A DNA stretch of 64,000 nucleotides, taken from contig OY987307.1 in assembly GCA_963920635.1 (NCBI GenBank), positions 310,001 through 374,000 on the forward strand. Reading direction: 5' to 3'. This DNA comes from Pseudeuparius sepicola. Taxonomy: Eukaryota; Arthropoda; Insecta; Coleoptera; Anthribidae. The position numbers and the translations under genes are program-made. The notes beneath the pieces are model-generated. The model saw nothing but the letters and a program-made list of their open reading frames with translations. It was not told where the DNA came from and searched no databases. Below, one piece after another: positions 57,267 through 64,000 of this stretch; the first letter of the stretch is position 1, and every line of letters starts with the position of its first letter.

Positions 57267-58306
57267 CACTTTTGTTTGCTCAAGGAGCGCCGTATGTTGT
57301 TGGTTTAGTTTTAGTCAGATACTCGTACGAGTAACATGGTGATAGCTAACAGAAAGTTGTGGTAGAGAGAATCAGGAGTCCTTTCGGGATAGTAACTTTA
57401 AGTGAGTATGCACCAGATACTAAATAACCTAATACAAAATAATGTTCGAAAAGAAAATACAGGGTGGTCAGATTTGATCAGAAGCACCCCGGTAATTGTA
57501 ATTGTGTGTCTGCTATGCTTTTTTTTCGATGCGATTTTTTGGAAAATGCTCTTGGTGATTTTTTTATCGGAAATCTGCCAACGTAGCTTTATTCAGCACC
57601 CCCTGAAACCCCAATATTCCAAGTTTCAATTAAGAATCAGGAATGCTTTGGAAATATTTGAAAATCGGGTAAACTTAATCAATTATCGTTGACACTTTTT
57701 TCTCTCAATTATACATAATTGACACACAAAAAGTGGCAATTATGTATAATTGGACACAAATCAATAAAAAATTGATTTGTTGGGATATTTTCAAAAACTT
57801 TTTTTTGATACAAAGGTCTTCAAAATGCGCAACTTTCTACGTGAACACATTTGTCAAATTGCAATTCCAGGGCCGGCTAAGATTTTTTTCAACTCCGATT
57901 TTCACAAAATCTATTTAGGCATTTTTTTATTTAAAATCTGACCATACAGCGTTAATTAGGACCCTCTAAAACCCTTAAGTTCAAAATTTGAACTAAAAAT
58001 ATACAGGGACTTCGGTTTTACAGCGCCTTAAAGTTGCGCAAAGTAGTGATTTCGAGGGCCCCTGGAGAGTCAAGCGTGCCATGGAATGATTTTAAAACAA
58101 TTGAAGAATTAACAGGACCACCCAAAGTATTGATGGACGAGACTGCAAGAAAAAATAATACAGGATGTTTTTCTCTACCGCTGCTGAAAGTTCAGACTTT
58201 TTCGAATTTTATTCTGATCAAGTTTGCCGTGATTTTTGAAACAAAGTTACTAATAACAAAATTTATTTAATCTTAACAATAAAATAACAAACAAAATATT
58301 TAGATC
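56817..58306. other. AT-rich interval with MITE fragments
   Basis: The first 90 bases match family E. 'tacagggtggtcagattt' at about 57459 is a mariner-like end, and 57830-58030 resembles the 40640-40800 region in inverse orientation. Apart from the possible exon at 57182-57266, no gene is supported. Confidence 0.35.
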
Positions 58307-58690
58307 TTAAACTATCGGGGTTTTTTCAACATAACCGCCTTCTAACGGAATACATTTTTCAAGACGTTTTTTGTTATTAGAAACAACTCGTCTTAACTCA
58401 TCTATTGTTACGGAATCGCAAGCTTCAATTATTTTTTGTTGTAGCTCGTTTATGTTCCTAGGACGATTTTTATATACTTTGTCTTTTATGGTGCCCCAAA
58501 AATAATGATCCATCGAGGTAATCCATCTGCAAGTGGTAAAATTTATAATTAAACGAATAAAAAATCTTGCATGTAAAACAACAATACCTGTTCTCAAAAT
58601 TATCATTTAGCCACTCAACAACAGCGCGAGTTCCATGGATAGGCGCACCGTCTAATTGTAGTATCTTACGTATCTCACAGAGGGCGCCAC
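58307..58690 (-). pseudogene. Mariner transposase fragment with an intron-like gap
   Basis: On the minus strand it reads LQLDGAPIHGTRAVVEWLND and NFENR (second catalytic aspartate), then a gap of about 70 bases bounded by GT...AG. It continues WITSMDHYFWGTIKDKVYKN, RPRNINELQQKIIEACDSVT and GGYVEKTPIV to a stop. The short segment normally between NRW and the third aspartate (the PPRSPD region) is missing. It is unrelated in detail to the DD41D copy at 4588. Confidence 0.75.
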
Positions 58691-59400
58691 TTGTGATGTC
58701 TTTTGATCGTGCTTTTACTCGTAACTTTTTTGAGGTTATGTTTTTGGTCCATCATTTTAGTGCACCTTTAACAAAAGTGTACTCTTGTTTCATAACGATA
58801 AAATCAACCGTTTGCGCTGAAATTGGTAAAACGTGCCTCCAAACACCTGTTAACTTCGACATTCGAAACATAAAATCTTTACCTACGGCTTTCAAACGTT
58901 ACAGATCGACTGTACCATTTAAACTGAGAAAAAAATCTTTATGAACAATATACCGAAAATTATTAGCATTAAAAATTTAAAGGATTGAATTCGACAGGAT
59001 TTGAACACCAATGGTGTTTTGACCAATGTCCATTTGGTATTTTTTTTTATTCATTTTGAATGTACAGTTGATCTGTAACATTTGAAAGCGGTAGGAGAAA
59101 GTTTTATGTTTCGAATTTCGAAGTTGACAGGTGTTTTAGGGCGAGTTTCAACGATTGATTTTATCGTTATTAAACAAGAGTCCACTTCTGTTGCAAAATG
59201 AAAGATGCACTAAACTGATTGACCTGCAAGACCAAAAAGATAACCAAGTGGCGCCCTCTGTGAGGGTAAAAATTTATGCCTTCGGCTTATTCTCCATCCC
59301 CAAGAACACAACATTGCCAAATTTCCGTTCAGTAGCATGGTTATTTTGAGAGATACCTATAGACACAATTCAATTGCAAAAAAAGAATTTCAACACCCTG
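58670..59400. mobile_element. Palindromic family D, partial copy
   Basis: From 'gtatctcacagagggcgcc' to 'caacaccctg' followed by TA. The arms pair ('gattttatcgttatt..aacaagagt' with 'actcttgtttcataacgat'). The outer left arm is missing where it meets the mariner fragment. Confidence 0.7.
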
Positions 59401-60817
59401 TATCTTCGTAGGGGGCCCTCTGGGAATTTTTTTTAAAGAAACTTGTCATTGACAGAAAAAGTGTCAACGATGTATAATTGACAGAAAAAAGTGTCAAGTA
59501 TACAACAAAGTAAACTAAATTCAAGAAATCCTATATGCTACTCAATATTGAACATTTACAATATTTCGTATTTTAATTCGTGTTTGAAGATTTAGATACA
59601 TTTTGACGCTTTGCCCACCTTATCTGACATAGACTAATCTAAAACATGCCACCTCTGAAATACATAATTTGATAGTAACCATGGAAACCCATCATACATA
59701 CCAAACACTGTATTGTCAGAGTTGTTTATTTTCGAAAATAAAAATGTTCCGAGTTTCTTTCGTTCTTATGTTTTCGTTTTCAATGAAGTTTAAAAAAAAT
59801 ATATGCACAATCGTCTGTCTGTACAATTTTGTCTCTATTAAATGTTATTCATACCAATAATATTACTCACTACATTGAATGTAAATTAAAAAAATATAAT
59901 TATGAAAATGTACCTATCTGCTTTTTTTGGATAAGACAAAATCGGCAATAATGTTGCAATATTATAAATAATATTGTTGTTGAAAAGTCCACATCAAACG
60001 TCATTCATTGTTTTAAAAAAACTTTCAGATATTTTAGACATTAATCTTGTCTTATCATCACTTTTTATTTAAAAACAAAAGAAAGCGAAAAACATAATAC
60101 CATCAAAATAGTATGCAATTATTGCAAAATTGGCGTTTTAAATATTTGCTATTAAAAGTAGTTGTAAAATCTAAATTTTTTCCCTGCTAGCTCAACCTCA
60201 TTCTTACAGTCCTTAATAGACATTAACCCCCCCAAATACAAAATTTAATGTTTAGTTTGCCTACTATTACCTACCATAAATTTAAGTTGAACATTATTTA
60301 GTAAGTACCTGCTTAATAAAAAAAATACGATAATTAATAAAAGCAGTAGTAGGTACCATATACCATAGGTTTAAAACTTTAGTACCTACATATTTATTAT
60401 GTGACATTGTAAAAATTCCTACAGTGGAAATTCCAAATAACAATTCCATTTGTCAAAAATACGATAAACAATATCAACACAAATGTTCGAAAGCATTATA
60501 AGAATTATGTTTAATGTGCCACCTTCATGGTCTATTTAGATTTGTTTTTATTTTAAGCACAAACTTTGTCTTATCGAGACTATAGTTTTTTAAGCAATTG
60601 CTCTCAAGGCAGTTGTATTATAATAAATTGGGATAGGGTACCTAATTGACAACATTTTCTCCTTAATGAAAATTTATATGTTTTAGCATTGAGTAAAAAG
60701 GAATAATGGTTTTAGATATATCTAGAATATCTGCGCTACATACAGGGTACCCCAGAATATTTGGACAATCTCTCGGATTTATACAATTTTAAAATACTTT
60801 GTGTATTTTCATTATTT
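59401..60817. other. AT-rich interval without recognised genes
   Basis: Only short words and one MITE-like end ('tacagggtaccccag', about 60740). No coding sequence supported. Confidence 0.3.
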
Positions 60818-61412
60818 TTACAAGCTTTTATTTAACTTTACCTGCTAGTATGAATGCATGTGTGACTCGAATCTTGCAAGCTGAATTAGAACCACTTCCT
60901 GACATACGATTGAGCTGAAATTTTGCATACACCTTTAGTTCCAGTGACAATACAATATGCAATAATCAATATTGTAATACTTTCAAAATGGCCGCCGCTC
61001 CAAGATGGCGGATGATGTATTTTTTGTCAACCCCCTTACTATGGGTATCAAATGAAAGGGCTTGAAAAGTAGAAAACGATAAAGTTAGTGACTACACACT
61101 AAATTCAATATGGCCGCCATTCCGAGATGGCGGATTACCTATTTGATACCCGACATGGGTATCAAATGAAAGGGCTCGAAAAAATGCATACTTTGACAAA
61201 TAGGTATACTTGCTTATCAACCAATCACTGTCCAATAAAATTAATTAGTACCTACTTTCATCGATATTTCGCTCGACAAGCTTTTCAATTAGCAAAAACT
61301 TGTCGCAATTTGGAATTGAATTATCTTAACGAAAACCTATACTTATTTTATTCGTTTTATTCCATGGCTTAAATAAAAGCTTGTTTTTAAAAAAGTTTTT
61401 TTTTATTTTCAA
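60818..61412 (-). mobile_element. Foldback family, copy 8 (rearranged)
   Basis: Starts 'ttacaagcttttatttaac', carries inverted CCAAGATGGCGG (about 61000) and CCGAGATGGCGG (about 61118) modules, then passes abruptly at about 61182 into the right half of the core, ending 'aaataaaagcttgttttta'. The left half of the core is deleted. Confidence 0.72.
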
Positions 61413-61766
61413 TTTTTGTAAACACGGATAAATGATACAGTTTTTAATCGTCGAAAAGTAGGGTTTTAAAGTCACAAGCAAGGGTTATTTATTATTACTC
61501 AAACACTTGCTCAAGGAACACCCTGTATATTCATACGTACTCTCTCTGACGTGCATAGTTTTGGCGAATAATAACTAAGAAAAAAATTCATACTCTTCTA
61601 ACAACGAACGATCAATATAATACCTATATCTAATATTCTTAGGTACGTATTTAGAAACTTATTTAGCCGCACGTGGTTCATTTATCATTAATAAACGAAA
61701 TCATTAGGGAAGCACGTCTAAAAACCCATGTCATTAGACCAACCTGAAAGACAGAAGCTTATTGCC
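61413..61766. other. Short interval with an inverted-repeat partner of 48652-48744
   Basis: 61681-61771 is the reverse complement of 48652-48744 with few changes ('tcattagaccaacctgaaag'). A MITE end 'aacaccctgta' occurs at about 61519. Confidence 0.5.
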
Positions 61767-64000
61767 TATAATTTTTACGCGACAAGCTTTTCAATTTGCG
61801 AAAACTTGTCGCAATTTGGAATTGAATTATCTTAACAAAACCTAAACTTATTTTATTCGTTTTAGTACATGGCTTAAATAAAAGCTTGTTTTTAAAGAGA
61901 TTTTTTTTATCTTATGGTTTTTAGTACCTATTTGACTCCCATGTCACGAGGGTGGTAAAAAAATTTAGTCCGCCATCTTGGGGCGGCCGCCATATTGGAT
62001 TTCGTATGAAGTGTAACGGGTTCACAAGCGCAGAACCGCCGTCACAATTTTCTCCCAGATTTAACTAACTAGAGAGCATGAGTTCTGTACTTTTAGGGGA
62101 GGTATTATTTCAAACTAATAGATTTCAATAACGATCTTGGACCCCCTTCCTTAATTATCTATTTACACAGCTTTTTTTTACAATATATTACAAAATTTGG
62201 GTATAAAGCTCAAGAAGCTTTAATAAACCTTATCAGTAAAAAAAATTAATCTAACAGCTACTGAGTGCTCTTTTAACACCTATTTGTATTCTTAAATTTT
62301 ATCAGGATACTTAGCGGTACCGGTATGTAAGTACAAAAGCGAAGGTTGCCAGCGGTCTCAGCTGACAAAGGCAAGTAGGTACACCTCTGGTATTATATCA
62401 GGCAACCTCTAGGTAGGTAGGCAAGCCCAAAATTACTATTATCCACATTCAAAAACCCTAAAATAGTTCCTTCATTTTAGGAAAAATAAATAAACCATTT
62501 AACAGATTACCTTTCCACAATAACAATCCAAGTTTTATTCGAGACACCCTGTTTCACCAGGCAACGGTACTCACGATCTTAATTCTGAAATTAGTACTTA
62601 TATTGAAAGGAAAAATCTAACCTATTTATTACTCACTTGACGGAAAGGGTTTCCAAATAGACAAGGGAGTTGTCGCGCTAACAATAATTATTATTGATAC
62701 TGAAAATGAAAGCAATTAAGTGCTATTGGTTGGTAGAAGCACTTCGCCAGTCTAGAAAAAAAAAACAACAACAACAACGTCAACTTGAAGAAGTCGTCAT
62801 TTGAAGGTCAAACTCACCGATACGTAGTTCGTGAAGTCACATCCCAATTAAGGCGGTTAAACACAACATACGATCGCACTTTACTAGTGCATTTCACTGT
62901 GCTATCCGGAAACGTTGTTTAAAAAAAATCCTCAAAACGAGTGGAGCCCCAAAATTTCTTCAAACTCCATTAAATTCGAAACAACCACTTCACGAACCAA
63001 ACGTGCTAGCCGGCGGATTTGGAGAGAGAGAGCGCAAGCGCCCCAAGAGAGAAGACCTCTGTCGATCGCCAATCAGAACCCATAACTTCCTTGGCCAATC
63101 AGCAGAGATATCTAAGTGATGGATAAATGACATTTGACAACCCTTCGACATTGACGTTTGACTGTGTCAAAGAACTGACATTTCAAATGCCCACGACAAT
63201 AACAATTATTTACAACAATAATTATTGTGCCAGAGAAATAACACAAATAACCGAAATTCGCTAATTAAATAGCCCTAAAAAGCCAACAAGGTAAGTACCT
63301 ATTTATTCGATGTTTTAAATTCCGATATACCATTCACATATAACCCCGTTGTGATAGTGTTTTCTGGAGTCTTTCCCAATCAAAATTTCTATTATCAACA
63401 AGTACAAATCGAAAGAAAATGAGTGTTAATTTTCTTACAGGAATACTGAACCGGTTACAACAAAAGGATTTCCGAAATTATCAATATAAACTTAGCTATA
63501 TAAACGTAAATAAACAACCATGAAGAGGACGAATACTGCAAGGTAACTCCCAGAACGAAATAAATAATGAACAACCTCGACAAAACTAAGGTAAGTTTAA
63601 ATTCGGCAATAAATACACCTACGATAACATTATCATTTTATTTCAGGAATTTTTTTTTGAACATATTTCTACCGAATTATGCGAGGCAGCAGATAACCCG
63701 GCGGATTCACCAAAAATAAAATTAAAAATACCATGAATTTATTAAAGAGTATTAATGAAATAAAACCTTTTATTGGAAATTTAAGGTGCTTAAATTCACA
63801 CGTAACAGAAGTCATTTACCTTAGTGTTTTCTACCCGATGTCACTAACTTTATGATTTTCTACTCTTCAAGCTCTTTCATTTGATACCCATATTAAGGGA
63901 GTTGGCAAAAAATACATCATCCGCCATCTTGGAGCGGCGGCCATATTGAATTTAGTTTGATGGCACTAACTTTTTCGTTTTCTACTCTTTAAGCCCATTT
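61767..64000 (+). mobile_element. Foldback family, copy 9, split by an LTR-like insertion
   Basis: The right half of the core and the start of the right arm (61767-62012) stop at 'ggatttcgtatgaagt'. The arm resumes at 63808 with 'gaagtcatttacc' and continues past the window end with 'ccgccatcttggagcgg'. The two halves join with GAAG(T) shared. Confidence 0.8.
62012..63807 (+). mobile_element. LTR-like insertion (about 1.8 kb) with gene-like internal structure
   Basis: Begins TGTAACGGGTTCAC and ends CACACGTAACA, that is TG...CA, with GAAG (or GAAGT) duplicated on both sides (62008 and 63808). These are hallmarks of a solo LTR or a small LTR-type element. The right half holds two CCAATCAG boxes (about 63071 and 63096), strong donors CAAG|GTAAGT (about 63291) and TAAG|GTAAGT (about 63590), acceptors TTACAG (about 63440) and TTTCAG (about 63647), and AATAAA (about 63758). 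Joining the last two exons gives a 37-residue frame from ATG about 63567 (MNNLDKTKEFFFEHISTELC to KIKLKIP). No gag or pol is present. Confidence 0.6.

Noticed and set aside
1..64000. tRNA, rRNA or other structured RNA genes
   Set aside because: None was recognised by eye; a covariance-model scan was not possible here.

Overview
The window is AT-rich insect nuclear DNA with very few host genes and many mobile elements. The best evidence for an insect is a two-exon ionotropic receptor, a Q50 paired-type homeobox gene with short insect-style introns, and an element set of DD41D mariner, THAP-bearing elements with 8-bp target duplications, hAT, jockey-type non-LTR and Penelope. The gene-poor, element-dense layout suggests a large genome. 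A beetle is my guess, but no single feature here proves it.

Three host genes can be assembled with splice phases that agree. (1) An ionotropic receptor on the minus strand, 9694 to 1088, has a signal-peptide/ligand-binding exon and a ligand-binding/channel exon separated by a 7-kb intron filled with transposons (545 residues). (2) A secreted protein of 188 residues on the plus strand, 12080 to 18262, has five exons. Its second intron holds a palindromic element and a decayed transposon gene. I do not recognise this protein. (3) An aristaless/Arx-like homeobox gene on the plus strand, 18939 to 20719, has five exons and 292 residues. Two weaker candidates are a 49-residue two-exon frame at 54183-57266 and a single exon near 29590-29809 on the minus strand.

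Region by region: 1-1090 holds a repeat and a foldback copy. 1.1-9.7 kb is the receptor gene; its intron carries two opposite THAP-bearing elements with separate 8-bp duplications and a full mariner with 630-660 bp inverted repeats. 9.7-12 kb holds a MITE and a Penelope 3' fragment. 12-21 kb has the secreted-protein and homeobox genes. 21.5-35.8 kb is dominated by long palindromic elements. 35.9-39.7 kb has a hAT-like element with arrays of GATC-containing repeats and a second hAT relic framed by 122-bp direct repeats. 41-48 kb holds more foldbacks, including an 1153-bp hairpin. 48.8-54 kb is a three-level nest: foldback, jockey retrotransposon, THAP-bearing element. 54-64 kb holds more palindromic elements, a mariner fragment and an 1.8-kb LTR-like insertion with a gene-like internal structure.

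The most widespread repeat is a foldback with ends close to ACAAGCTTTTATTTAA, present in at least nine places. Its arms carry repeated CCGCCATCTTGG and GGCCATATTG motifs that match the known core of YY1/Pho binding sites. The three host genes show no obvious functional link. Apart from their introns, almost everything else is accounted for by nested or decayed mobile elements or by AT-rich sequence in which I see no gene.
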